From Diplosphaera chodatii (taxonomy: Eukaryota > Chlorophyta > Trebouxiophyceae > Prasiolales > Stichococcaceae), in assembly GCA_032358165.1 (NCBI GenBank), contig JAALGY010000033.1, forward strand, positions 1,240,001 to 1,304,000: a stretch of DNA of 64,000 bases. Direction: 5' to 3'. How positions within the stretch are numbered: position 1 is the first letter of the stretch; each line of letters starts with the position of its first letter. The notes beneath the pieces are model-generated. The model worked only from the letters and a program-made list of their open reading frames with translations. It did not search any database and was not told where the DNA came from. The position numbers and the translations under genes were made by a program. Of this stretch, positions 35,826-46,449 are shown piece after piece.

Positions 35826-36653
35826 ATGGAGGGCGGGCAATTGCCCCACGTTACGCCCGGCTTAGTGTACGCCGCGGCGCTGCCGCCGGCTGATGAGGAC
35901 ACGGGCGACCTCTGCCGCATTTGCTTCGGCCCAGACGAGTCAGAGGCCAGCGGCAACCCTGCGGACCAGTTCATCTCTCCCTGCAAGTGCTCAGGCTCTA
36001 TTGCATACATCCATTGCTCATGCCTCGTCGCATGGCGGCAGCAGCGGTGTGCAGAGCAGGGCTTCAGGCGCTCGCAGCAGTGCGAAATGTGCCATGCGCA
36101 GTACCGTATTCCCAGGTCGCACCAGCGCTACTTCCCAGACGAGCTGCTGGGCGGCGCGCTGCCCGGGCCACGACACTGCTTGCACATGCTGGCTGCGCAG
36201 CTGCGCTCACCCAGCCTGGCAGCATCGTTTGCGGTCGACCTGTGGCTGCACGCGGTGGTGCTGAATGGCTTCCACGGCGGCGCACAGCTGGCCTGCTCCA
36301 ACTTCAACCGCACTCTCGCGCTGGGGCTGGCCATGATACAGAAGAACTCGCAGGGGCTGTCTCTGTGGAATCGGAGGCCAAGGCGGGGGCGGCTGGGGCT
36401 GCTGCCGCTGCACCGGCGCCGCCCGCAGCCGACGCCGCTGATGCAGCTGCCGCGCATGCTGGGCACCTCTGCCTTCCTGGCGGCCCTGTCCTTCGAGGTG
36501 CTCGTGCTCAGCGGCATGTCGGCGTATGTGGGCCTCCTGCTGGGCTTTGGCATGGGCTCGTGGGGGATGGTACATGCAACCTGGAGTGTTGCCTGCCGTG
36601 TGCTGCGCCTCGGCCGGCAGCGGGTGCACCCTGTGCTGGCCCTGCTGCCATGA
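35826..36653 (+). CDS. RING-CH (MARCH-type) membrane E3 ubiquitin ligase, intronless
   Basis: A single uninterrupted ORF of 275 residues. The RING-CH zinc domain lies at about residues 27-85: CRICFG, CKCSGSIAYIHCSCLVAW and CEMCHAQY give the C4HC3 order with His in the fourth position, typical of MARCH ligases and plant RINGv proteins. After it, a hydrophobic C-terminal part (LGTSAFLAALSFEVLVLSG, then YVGLLLGFGMGSWGMVHATW) probably forms two membrane segments. A third hydrophobic stretch around residues 135-150 is weaker. The ATG at 35826 has a good context (ACCATGG). The gene is unusual here in having no intron. The substrate cannot be told from the sequence. Confidence 0.9.
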   Translation: MEGGQLPHVTPGLVYAAALPPADEDTGDLCRICFGPDESEASGNPADQFISPCKCSGSIAYIHCSCLVAWRQQRCAEQGFRRSQQCEMCHAQYRIPRSHQRYFPDELLGGALPGPRHCLHMLAAQLRSPSLAASFAVDLWLHAVVLNGFHGGAQLACSNFNRTLALGLAMIQKNSQGLSLWNRRPRRGRLGLLPLHRRRPQPTPLMQLPRMLGTSAFLAALSFEVLVLSGMSAYVGLLLGFGMGSWGMVHATWSVACRVLRLGRQRVHPVLALLP

Positions 36654-37094
36654 GCCCACAAAAGCGAAGCGAGCAGCAATCAGCTGCGTGCGTATGTCAT
36701 GTTGCTTTCAGCACGGCAAGCTCTAAGAACAGGCAGCCTGCAACCTGTTTTGCCGCTGGGCATAAGAGCTTCCTGAGTGTCAAGTCTTTTGGGTCGTTGG
36801 CAAAGGCCCGTGCTGCATTTGATCAAGCGCGTTTCCTGTCTGTGTGTGTGTGTGTTGTGCTGTTGTCTTTGAGTGTAATTTTTGGATGAGCTACATGGGT
36901 GTATGTTATCAAATGCAGAACCGTGGGACAAACCCTGTATTAGAATGCTGATGCTGATTGTATGTGCTGTTACATGTACAAACTCCTTCACTGTAGGCTT
37001 ACGCTTCCCCAACGTCGCAGGATTGGTTGCATCTACATCTCCGACCATGGCATTGATCTGTTGAACACGGCGCTCAATGTCGTTGCACTGTCGC
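36654..37094. other. Intergenic region, RING-CH to UPF0301
   Basis: 441 bp between two plus-strand genes. It contains a short (TG)n run near 36840-36855, a TGTAA signal at 36874, and presumably the UPF0301 promoter. No gene was recognised. Confidence 0.55.
36874..36878 (+). terminator. Candidate TGTAA polyadenylation signal, RING-CH gene
   Basis: TGTAA lies 221 nt downstream of the RING-CH stop, just after the TG run and before the next gene on the same strand. Confidence 0.5.
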
Positions 37095-38899
37095 ATGCGC
37101 GCAAACTGCTCACATTCGTTGTGGTGCAGCTCGTCAAGGTCTGTCGGAAGACCAGTGGCTGCGCATAGGCAGCACACAGCTGGGCCACAGCGTAGGTGTC
37201 ACAGAGGCAGAGCACGTGTCAGAGCAGAAGCCTCCAGGTGAAATTCGGAAGCGCCATCTAGATAGGTGGAATGCTTGCGCCATACCCCGCAGCATGATGA
37301 GATGGTACCGCATGCAGGCCAGACGATGACACTGCGGAACCAGCGCCCTCAAGCAGCGCTGTGCCGGACTTCCTGCCCAGCGGAGCGCAGGATTGGAGGG
37401 AGTTCAGGGCGAAGCTTGTGGCGTCTGGCAGGAATGGCGATGCGGCAGCGGAGATGTGGGCGCACCATGTCCCTGTGCCAGAAGTGGTGAGCTGGCGTCA
37501 GGAAAGCTGGTCATCATGCATACATTCCACACTGTGCCTGCCATGGTATCACGAGTCCGTATGCAATGTGCTTGTGGCGCATTATGCACGGGTTGTGCTC
37601 TAAACACGCTCCAAACTTGCAGCATTCCTGCTGCACAGGGCTGCCTGCTCATCGCCCATCCCCTGATGTTTGTCAATGCACAGGTATGTGACGTGGCAAC
37701 CGTCTACAGTTGCTGGTGCTGTTGTGCCTCTCCACATTGACATGGCAACATCATGGAATGTTGGTGCGTGCAGGAGTACTTTGCTCAGGTCTGCCAAATT
37801 CCAGCAAGAGGCAATGCCTTGTCCGACAACGCCAATGCCCCAGAGCTCAATACTCGGTACTGAACTGTGGAAGCACCCCGCAGGCAGTCATTCTGGTGTT
37901 CTCGCACGATGACTTCGGGAGCGCAGGGTTGATTTTGAACAGGCCTACTGAGCACCGCATTGGTGACATCGAGGGTGCAGGTGTCCCCATTGATCCCTTT
38001 CTGTGATAGTTTCCTGTTTTCAGACATGCCTATAGACACGTAGCATACTGCTTGGAAACACATTGCCTCGTTTCTGCGCAGAGACGCTGTGTCCAGGCTT
38101 CGCCGACAATATGCTGTACCTAGGTGGCGATGTTGGAGGTGACACCACAGAAGCTGTCCAGTCGACATCCACTTGGCCGTTGCAATCATGCACACATGCA
38201 CTGCAGGCAAAGTTAACTGGTCGAGCTGTTACTGGTGTGATCAGGAGACACTTTCCATATACTGCATAGCTACGAACTGAAGGAGGCCCGCGAGGTACGA
38301 CCTACTGCACCACGCTCGAGTGCCTAGCCACATAGTGGAACATGGTCCAACACACTGGCAACGTTCTGGCGTCACTACAGATAATGCGGGGCGTGTTCAT
38401 GGGGGATTACGACGCAGCAAAGGCAGGCCTGGAGTCTGGGGACCTGGACAAAAGCAATGTCAAATGCTTCACGCGGTACAGCGGCTGGTGAGTGTTAAAT
38501 TTGCGGCAGATGCATTCCTGTAGTGCAGTCTCACAGGCATCAAGCCAACGCACAGTGTCTGCTGCTATGCACAGGGGCCCAGGACAGCTGGCACGGGAGT
38601 GCAAAGCAGGTGTTTGGCTCACTGCTGCAGCATCTAGAAGCTTTGTGCTACAGCAGGGGCAGGATGGCGAGGCCATGTGGCATCAGGTACGTGCAACTGG
38701 CACATGCTCTTACTTTATCTACTCTGCTGCGGATATACACTGCCTTGCTCTGCAAAGCATGTCCTGCAACTGCACAGCCATGGTGCCCTATTCGCAGGCA
38801 CTCGAGCTGATGGATGGTGAGTTTGCTGGGCTGTCTCGCGCGATGAAGGGTGAGACACTGCCCGGCCTAGAGCCAGGGCCGGACCAGCAGGAGCGGTGA
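37095..38899 (+). CDS. UPF0301/AlgH-family protein, probably chloroplast-targeted
   Basis: Family of unknown biochemical role, shared by bacteria and plastids. Exon 1 (37095-37237) encodes an Arg/Ser-rich, acid-poor N terminus (MRANCSHSLWCSSSRSVGRP ... RARVRAEAS), which looks like a chloroplast transit peptide, and splices in phase (AG|G) to exon 2 (from 37318): PDDDTAEPAPSSSAVPDFLP and DWREFRAKLVASGRNGDAA. The family core follows: GCLLIAHPLMFVNAQ, EYFAQ, QAVILVFSHDDFGSAGLIL with NRPTEH, DNMLYLGGDVGGD, SYELKEA, GVFMGDYDAAKAGLESGD with CFTRYSGW, and a final exon ending LELMDGEFAGLSRAMKGETL. The stop is at 38897-38899. The start is inferred from the transit-peptide character and the phase match. 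Confidence 0.88.
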
Positions 38900-39060
38900 T
38901 AGCTGCGTTGCAATGGGCCTCGCGGGCACTTAAGCCTGCAGAGGATGTACTTGGCAGTTTTGTACCATTGTGATATTTGTGCAGAGCTATGATGGCAACG
39001 CACAGTGCTTGATATATGCTCTATTGGTATCCATCATTGTAGTGCATGTCTGTGCTCAGC

Positions 39061-39065
39061 TTACA
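39061..39065 (-). terminator. Candidate TGTAA polyadenylation signal, eL14
   Basis: TTACA on the plus strand (TGTAA on the minus), about 146 nt after the eL14 stop. Confidence 0.5.
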
Positions 39066-39112
39066 CCTGCTGGAGCATCGTGCAACAGCAGACCAGAACA
39101 CGTTTCCAAGGG

Positions 39113-39117
39113 TGTAA
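39113..39117 (+). terminator. Candidate TGTAA polyadenylation signal, UPF0301 gene
   Basis: TGTAA lies 214 nt after the UPF0301 stop and only about 95 bp before the end of the convergent eL14 gene. Confidence 0.5.
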
Positions 39118-39210
39118 CAAACGCTCTGCCTGCTGCTGCACTCTGCTCAGCAGCACCTGCTGATCCTAGCCGCACCAGCTAAGCTTCCGACCAGTGCTTT
39201 TCCACGCCAC

Positions 39211-40039
39211 TCAGGCCTCATCAAGGCCAGCATCCTTCTTGAGCTTGGCAAACGTCGTCCGCGTCTTCTCGGCCTTTGTGGCCCGCGTCTTGACCGCAAG
39301 GAAGCGCTCAAAGTCTGTCAGCTGCGTCTTCTGCTGCCGCTTAGCCAGCTTCCGGCCCCACGCCGACTGCTCAAACTTTGAGAAGGCGTCTGCATAGCAG
39401 CCAGATGGAGGGTCAGGACATACGACGAGCGGAGTCCCATGACAGTGGCCAAAGAAGTGAGCTGCCCGCGTCTGCACTGTTGGCTCACGGCACCAGCGCA
39501 GGCTGAGGGGCCCTCCTGCCGTGCTGTCCAAGTGCCCACAGCATATGCCAGTGGCGCACACGCACGGCTGTGCTGACGCCTGCAGAAAGCCGCTTCACGC
39601 CGGCAGCACCGGCAGCCTCGCTGATTGGTGCACCCACCTGTCGTGCTGAGCGCCTCGGAGAGGACCTTCTTCTTCGCCAGGCGCGGAATGTCCAGCTTGA
39701 TGTCTGTCAGCGCCAGCCGCTTGAAGTTGATCACCCGCCGCACCTCATCTGGCCGGTCCACCAGTGCCTGCGACCAGCAGGCCACCCCTGTCAGGGAGTT
39801 TGCCCGCCTGCGGGGCGCCACTTCAGCGCACCCTTCCACCGTTGGCTACTGGTGCAGCAAAGCAGAGGGCGCACGAGCTTGCTGTGAGCTGCTCGCAGCA
39901 TTGGCAGCAATGACCTCCAGCCCTCGCTGCCTACCCGGTTCTGGTCCACGATGTCTGAGATGACAACCAGCTTGCCGGTCTCGGCGCCGTAGTTCACGAC
40001 TGCCACCCGGCCGATCTCGGCATTGCGCTTGAACGGCAT
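39211..40039 (-). CDS. RPL14: 60S ribosomal protein eL14
   Basis: Cytosolic large-subunit ribosomal protein. Three minus-strand exons, 40039-39935, 39767-39638 and 39389-39211, close in phase and encode 137 residues. [20 protein letters not shown] with [14 protein letters not shown] is the KOW-like N terminus shared with plant RPL14 (MPFKRxVEIGRVALxNYG). Exon 2 has [18 protein letters not shown] and [18 protein letters not shown]. Exon 3 has [30 protein letters not shown] and ends [11 protein letters not shown]. Length and content are as in plants, without the long Ala/Lys tail of animals. An in-frame upstream Met exists (about 40120), but the ATG at 40039 matches the family start. Confidence 0.96.
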
Positions 40040-40636
40040 GACTGCAGCGGGCGCCAAGCCGTGGGCGCTGCACGGCACGGCAGGAAAGGGGTCCTCGCTT
40101 GCGCAGTCGCCGGCCTGCATTGCAACTAAACCCTACGCCCCAGCCATGAGACGCTCATCCGATACTGAGAGACCTAGGGTCCTGGGTCTGTGACACACTA
40201 CAGCGGGCAACAGGCAAGCAGCCTGCGGCATCGTGGCCTGAGCCGCATCATGCATCATGCTCTTGCAGTGCCCAGCAGCCGCGGCGAGGTGAGCTACTAT
40301 ACCTATTACATGATGTATGCCGACCACCACGTGTGTTCGACCTGTCACTCTTCTATTATCAATGCCAAGTGCGCACTACCATCGAGTTGACACCTGCAAT
40401 TTAAAGGCTGCCACAACAGGCACGGCTGACAGCAGTTGCTTCCGCAGCTGTCAAGCATCAATAACGTTCTCTAATATACACGCCTACCACAAGATCTGCT
40501 GGGGAAGCAAGTACCAAAGTAGCAGGGCGGAAACAAGCACCGCCAATCTGCTGTGCTTCTGTGCCTATCTGTGCACCGCTGCAATCGGCTGCTGCGAACT
40601 CAGCATCAACTCCTGTGAAAACTGTCCCCGACGGGC
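40040..40636. other. Intergenic region upstream of eL14
   Basis: 597 bp between the eL14 start and the end of the Raf-like kinase, both on the minus strand. It should hold the eL14 promoter and the kinase 3' UTR; a minus-strand TGTAA for the kinase is at 40306-40310. No gene was recognised. Confidence 0.5.
40306..40310 (-). terminator. Candidate TGTAA polyadenylation signal, Raf-like kinase
   Basis: TTACA on the plus strand, 327 nt after the kinase stop at 40637. Confidence 0.4.
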
Positions 40637-43600
40637 TCATGTGGACGCCTGCGACTGCGATGCCTCTGATGCAAAGGCGCTGTAGACTGACGGCGAATCG
40701 GATGTGTTGCTGGGGGTGGCGGCGCCCTGCGCCGTGGCAGTCTGCGTGGCGGCGGCGGGAGCTGCTGCCGGCTCCGCAGGTGGCGACGCCACCGCGGGCG
40801 CCGCAGGCTCAGCAGCCGCCGCCGGCTCAACTGCCGCCGCCGGCGCAGGTTGGGCTGCGGCTGCAGCCGGCGCTGGCTCCGCTTCGCTGGCGGGCGCAGC
40901 GGCTGCGTCCTGCGGCGGCTGTGGCTGCTGCTGGGCAGCAGGCTGCGGGGCTGGGGCGGGGGCGGCGGCCTGGCTGCCCGCCTGGCTGCCGCTGGCGACG
41001 CTGCTGGAGGGCCGCCTCTGCCGTGGCATCCTGCCCCGCAGCGCCGCCGCCATGCTCTGCAGCCGCCCAATCACACGTTGTCAGCCCCACCACAGGGGTC
41101 GTGCTGCTGTATGACCGCCATGTGCAAGCAGCTCGTTCAAGCATATACACATCAGCGTGCAGCTCGCCCAACCACCTGCAGCTCCTTCACAATCTCGTCG
41201 AAGGCTGGGCGCCTCGACGGCCGCTCGTTCCAGCAGCGCTCCAGCAGCTCGCGGTACCCGGGCGCCGGCTCCGCAGCCGCCAGCACCTGCACAAAGGGGC
41301 GCAGGCCATCAACCCAGTTGTCAACCCGGCAGGAACAACCAAGAGGCCTCGCTGAGAACCGTCCTCTGCGTTTTGCCAACGCTGATGTCCGCCGCAAACA
41401 GCATGCCCCAGGTGTTGTCCTGCCAGCTGCACAGCGCTGCCGCACCTGGGCGGCGTCCCAGTCGGCGGAGCCCGGCAGCGGCGGCCGCATCGCCTCGCCC
41501 GCGGACGTCATCTGGTGCAGCAGCGCATGGTAGTTCAGCCCCTCGAACGGCTCCCGCCCCGTCCACAGCTCCCACAGCACGATGCCGTACGAGTACACGT
41601 CGACCTGCACCGCGGGACGCAGCATGTTCAAGGTGCTTGCCTGCATCGCCTACGCGTACCAGGCATGTCGTGTGCATCTGTGCCCTGGGCCCGCAGTCAC
41701 CTTCTCTGTGACGGCCTCTGGGTGTTTGATGATCTCCGGCGCGATCCAGGGCAGCGTGCCGCGCGAGGACGACACCCCGCTGACATATGTCTGCTGCTTC
41801 TGCTTCGACAGCCCAAAGTCTGCGACCTGCCAGGCAGCCACGACAACCCGTGCAACCAAAGGATAGTTCAGTGTTGCGGCGCGATGCTGCATAGCAGCAC
41901 TGGGCCTCCAAGCAGCGACACCAGCAGGGTGGCCACCTTGCAGATGACGCGGCGGTCGCGGTGGCCCAGCAGCAGGTTGGCACTCTTCATGTCAAAGTGC
42001 ACGATGCCCTTGTTGTGCAGGTACTCCATGCCCTGCACCCACAGACCGCCTGATGACACGATGCATGTACATAGCACGCACACAGCATCCACAGCACTGC
42101 CACAGCAGGCTGCAGGGGTGCTGGCAACTGTGCAGCATACACCACTGCAGCACGGGTCAGGCCCGTGCCCAGGGGTGGGGCAGCAAGTGTATGCAGGCCG
42201 CCAGGCGGGGGGCGGAGTTTCAGAATTGATGACGCGCCTTGGCGGCGTCCAGGGCGATGAGGAGGCGGGTGAGGGCGCCCTGCACCCCCTCCAGCCGCCG
42301 GGACAGCGCGCTGCGCAGCGACCCGCCGCTCATGTACTCCGTCACGATGGCCGGCGGCCGCACCTGCCACCCCACGCCACCCGGAGCCTCAGCACACAGC
42401 AGGGCCTGGGCGTAAATGCACACTCGAGCGCTTGCACGCAGCACGCATGGGGCTGCAGGGCGGCACCGTCCACGCGGACCACAGTGCCCTGAGTACGCAT
42501 GTCGATGCACAGGCGGCACGCACCATGCCGGCGCCCTGCGGGGCGGGGGCCACCGGGTGTGCGTCGCCGCTGTCGCCATTCTCCCCCGGCTCGCTGTTCT
42601 CGATGGGCGGCACCACGACGCCGTACACAAACACCACATTGGGGTGCCGCAGGCTGCACGTGATGACACCATGATCGTAAGGAGAACATGGGGCAGCTGG
42701 AGGGCACATGAAGAGGATGCCAGCCACCAGAACGGGCAGCGGGCATGTGACCGCACCTGCCGAGGATGTCCGCCTCCTTGACCAGGTCCGCCACAGCGGA
42801 GTGGTTCTGCAGGTCGCCGCCGCCGAAGAACAGCCCGGGGTTCAGGCACTTGATGGCCGCGTCGCAGCCGTGCCACTTGCCCAGGTACACCTCTGCAGGG
42901 TGGGGACGGCGAACGCTGTCAAAGCTGGCGGGCGCGGGGTGAGCATTGTCACAGACTCTGTGCTATACACCACCTGAACAGGAGCACAAACCTGCCAGTA
43001 TCTCTGTGCCTGCTGTGGGAGCCTGTACCCACCTCCGTAGCCGCCGGCGCCCAGGAACTTGACCAGCTGGATCTCCTCGGGCTTGATGACCTCCATGCGG
43101 TCTGCGAGCGCCTCGAAGCCTTGCGGCCGCGGCGACGCCGCTGTGGCAGACGAAGTGGACGCGCCGCCAACTGACCCGGCTGCACGTGTGGAGACGGTAC
43201 CACAACAGTCAAACTGTGGTCGATGCGCCACGTTGAGCTGCTCGGCTGGGACTGCCAGCGTCATATTGGCGATCACAGCATGCCCCCTTGTGCAGCAGCA
43301 GCGGCACACCTGAGTGGTGCCGGGAGCGCGGCTCATGTGACTCGGCCGAGTGGTGGCGCGAGGTGTGCAGGCTCTCCAGCCCATGGCCAGTGGACGGGCA
43401 GGCTGTGGAGGGCGGGGCTGTGTCTCGCCTACAGCAGCAGTAATGCACTGATGATGACCACTGGGTCGCCTAGCCGTCAAGTGTGTCATGCTACAGAGGC
43501 CTGCTTCGCCCAAAATGCAGTTGTGCCGAGCGTTCATATGGTAAACAATCAGGGACGACAGCCACGCAGAGCGCACACCACTGCACGAAGATGTGCAGGC

Positions 43601-45283
43601 GGCTGGGGTTGGTGCCGGCTGGCGCCGTCGCTGAAGCTTCCCGCCACTCCTCCAGCATGAGCGAGACATCCTCGTCGTCCACCACATCCACATACACGCT
43701 GGGATTGCTGGGCAGCTGGTACTTCATGGCTGACACCTGCAAGGTGCACGGGACTACGAGATCACAACACGGGAGGGCTATTATCGGGCAGTCGCCAGTC
43801 ACAGCTACTGGCGTCATGCTCTCGCCAGCAGGGCAGGTAGCCAGATCAGTATGTGCTGCAAGCAGCTCCCCGCATCTTTAACCCAACCACCAGAATGGCA
43901 ACAGCCCAGTCACCACGGTTGCAAGCGCAGCGGACCTGGCCAAGCCCAACAGAGCTCGCGGAGGTGATGCTCCCGGACGCCACGCGGTCGAGCGAGTCCA
44001 CCAGGTCCTGGAACTTGGCTGCTGCCGGGATGGACACCAGCCGCGTCTCGCCGCCCAGGTAGTCCATGGTGTCGTTCTTCTTCACAAAGTACCCACCCGC
44101 GCTAATCACCATTTTCACCTGCACAGCACCATCGATAGCACTTCAGCTTTTTCAATAAATATCAGCCAGACCGGGGTGTGTTATCGTTGCACATCACCTG
44201 AAGGTCAGCTACATACTGCACAGCAATCGTGCATTTGCAAGCCAGAGGATTCAGCAGGGGCACGGCCACTACCTTGCCCACCCGAGGCCGTGCGACTGGG
44301 GGCACTGTGGGCGCCGCGACTGCTGGCCCGCCGACCAGGCTGCCAAGGTCGCTGCCTGCGATGGAGCTCGCCAGGGACGGTGCAGGCGCGGACAGCCCGA
44401 TGCCGCCGAGGGCGCCCGTCGCAGCCGCCAGCGCGGATGCCATGGGGTCCACCCCGCCCAGCGCACCTATGTAACCTTTGCATCAGCAGCGGGCGGGAGG
44501 TTGCATAGCGGTGTTGACTGGCCGAGCACGGGCACACGGGGATGGCATGTCTATCCTCGGTTTCCGGAGCAGGTAGCAGGCTTCAGCACATGCGCACCTG
44601 GCATCGGCGCCTGCGCAGCGGCGAACTGCAGCGCCAGCTGCTGCGACGCGAGGTGCTGTCGTGCCGCGGTCTGCGCCTGCGCCAGCAGTGCTGGCGTCGG
44701 CACCCCGCCGGCCGCCGCGACGAGCGTGCGCTCAAAGTGGGCGATGAGGGCCGCCAGGTCCGGCTGCTGCTGCTGCAGCCCGAGTGCGCTGGGCGCCAGA
44801 CCGGCTGACAGCGGGGGCGGCTGCATGCCGACGCCAATGCCCAGGTTGGCTGCCCCGCCCATTAGCGGGACCGGCTGGCTGAGCGCGGTGAAGCCGGGGA
44901 AGCCGAGGCCGGCCGACATGCCGCCCGCATGCTGCAGCCCTGCAGCTCCGGGGCCCAGCCCGCCGTAGCCGGGCAGGCCGCCGACGGGCGGCAGCCCTGG
45001 GACGGCGGGCACGGTGCCCAGCCCTGCAGCGCCCAGGACACTGGCGCCGCCTGGCATGCTGCTGCCGGCGCCGGCGCCGCCGCCGCCGCCGCTTGCCATG
45101 CCGCCGTCAGCAATGAAGCTAGCCGGTGGGCTGGGTATCGAGTTTGTTTTGATGGAGCTCGCGGCGGTCCCTGGCTGCGAACCCTGTGCAACGCTGGCCT
45201 GTGCGACCCGGTTCACACGGTCCAGCTGGCTGGCGGTCAAGTGCTGCTGCTGCAGCTGCTGGGTGATGGCAGCCTGCGCTGCC

Positions 45284-45315
<32 letters not shown>

Positions 45316-46449
45316 CTGCATGATCTGCTGGCTGATGGCTGCCTGCGCGGCCTGCTGCTGCTGCTGCTGCTGCCGCTGCTGCTGCTGCTGCTGCAACGCC
45401 AGCTGGGCCACCTGCAGCTGTTGAGATGCCTGCTGCTGGCTGACGGCCGCCTGAGCAGCCATCAGCTGTGCCATGGGAGCGGAGGCCGGCACTGCCTGCA
45501 TTGGAAAGCTGCTTGGCACGGCACCAAAGCCTCCTAGCATTGCACTGACAGCAGGCCCGTGAGTTGGTGGGCTGCTGCTCAGAGCCATTTGCTGGGCCTG
45601 CGCCACTTGCTGTTGTGCCAGGCTGGCGTACAGCTGCTCATTTGCAGCAATTTGCGCCTGCAGGTTCACAGCCAGCTGCTCGTTGCTCAGCTGCTGTGGC
45701 AGCTGCTGCTGCTGGGCTGCCATGGCAACCTGTTGCTGCACACTGGCGGCAAGCTGCCCACTCATAGGCGGCTGGCTGGCGCTCGCCAGGTGATGCTGCA
45801 TCAGCTGGGCAACATCGCTGTTGCCTGCGGGTGCCAGGCGCTGCTGCTGATTGCCACTGTCACTGGCACCCGAGTGGCGTACCACCGGCGGTGGCGCCGC
45901 AGCCGGGACAGCGACTGGCACCGGCAGCCCAGTGACCGGGTCGATGACCATCTGCACCTGGGACTGCGCCAGCTGCTGCTGTGCAGCCACCGCCTGCTGC
46001 TGCAGCAGCTGCTGGCCCGCGAGCTGCGCCGCTGCCTGCTGCTGGTGCAGGTCCGCCAGGCCTCCATTTGTGGGCAGGAACTGCTGGGAGAGGCCAGCAA
46101 CACCGACACCGCCACCAGAGGCAGGCCCTCCACCACCGCCGGGCACAGACGCGTTCGACAGTGAGCCCAGAGATGGGTGCGGCTGCACCGACGAAGCATC
46201 TGCTGTGGATGGCGAGGCGACATGCTGGTCCATGCCGCTGACGGCGTCATGCACAGGCATTGCCGGCGGGGGCGCGAGCGCTGGCTGATCCAGCGCAGCG
46301 GCCTGGCTGGCGGCGAAGAGGAAAGGACTGTTCGGTGGCGCGGCGCCCGCTTGGGCCAGGCCCCATGCAAAGGTCTCCGCGCCCTGCTGCGTTGGCGACG
46401 GCGGCTCGAAGCTGGTGGCAGGCTGCTGCTGGAGTCCCCCGCTGTTCAC
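40637..46449 (-). CDS. Raf-like (group B) PB1 protein kinase with Gln-rich N-terminal region; 5' end unresolved
   Basis: Plant-type Raf-like MAP3K family. From the 5' side: a 1.9-kb Gln/Ala/Pro-rich exon (46449-44551) with long poly-Q tracts; a second Ala/Ser/Pro exon (about 44469-44230); and a PB1 domain (KMVISAGGYFVKKNDTMDYL, GGETRLVSIPAAAKFQDLVD, then YVDVVDDEDVSLMLEEW). The kinase reads IQLVKFLGAGGYG, EVYLGKWHGCDAAIKCLNPG (catalytic Lys), HPNVVFVYGVVVPP, IVTEYMSGGSLRSALSRR, GIVHFDMKSANLLL, VADFGLSK, SSRGTLPWIAPEII, VDVYSYGIVLWELWTGREPF and LERCWNERPSRRPAFDEI. HFD instead of HRD is normal in plant group B Raf-like kinases, so it should be active. An Ala/Pro/Gln-rich tail ends SQSQAST (stop 40637-40639). 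The true ATG lies upstream of a splice acceptor at about 46449 and was not found. That the Q-rich exon belongs to this gene is inferred from order and strand. Confidence 0.85.
45281..45395. repeat. CTG/CAG-rich low-complexity tract (poly-Gln coding on the minus strand)
   Basis: Imperfect CTG runs, interrupted by TTG, ATG and CCG, encode Gln-rich stretches on the minus strand in the Raf-like kinase gene. It is coding microsatellite sequence and may vary in length between strains. Confidence 0.85.

Larger units (their letters stand above)
38900..39210. other. Convergent 3' region, UPF0301 / eL14, with crossing poly(A) signals
   Basis: A 311-bp gap between two convergent stops. The plus-strand TGTAA (39113-39117) lies beyond the minus-strand TGTAA (39061-39065), so the two 3' UTRs are predicted to overlap in antisense by at least about 50 bp. 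Confidence 0.55.

Noticed and set aside
36838..36860. (TG)n run as a functional element
   Set aside because: Short microsatellite in a 3' UTR; nothing beyond its sequence supports a role.
42024..42060. HFD in place of HRD in the Raf-like kinase as evidence of inactivity
   Set aside because: HFD is usual in plant group B Raf-like kinases; the catalytic Asp, Lys, Asn and DFG are all present.
45281..45395. CTG repeat as a CRISPR or regulatory array
   Set aside because: It is in-frame poly-Gln coding sequence within a long exon, with no spacer structure.
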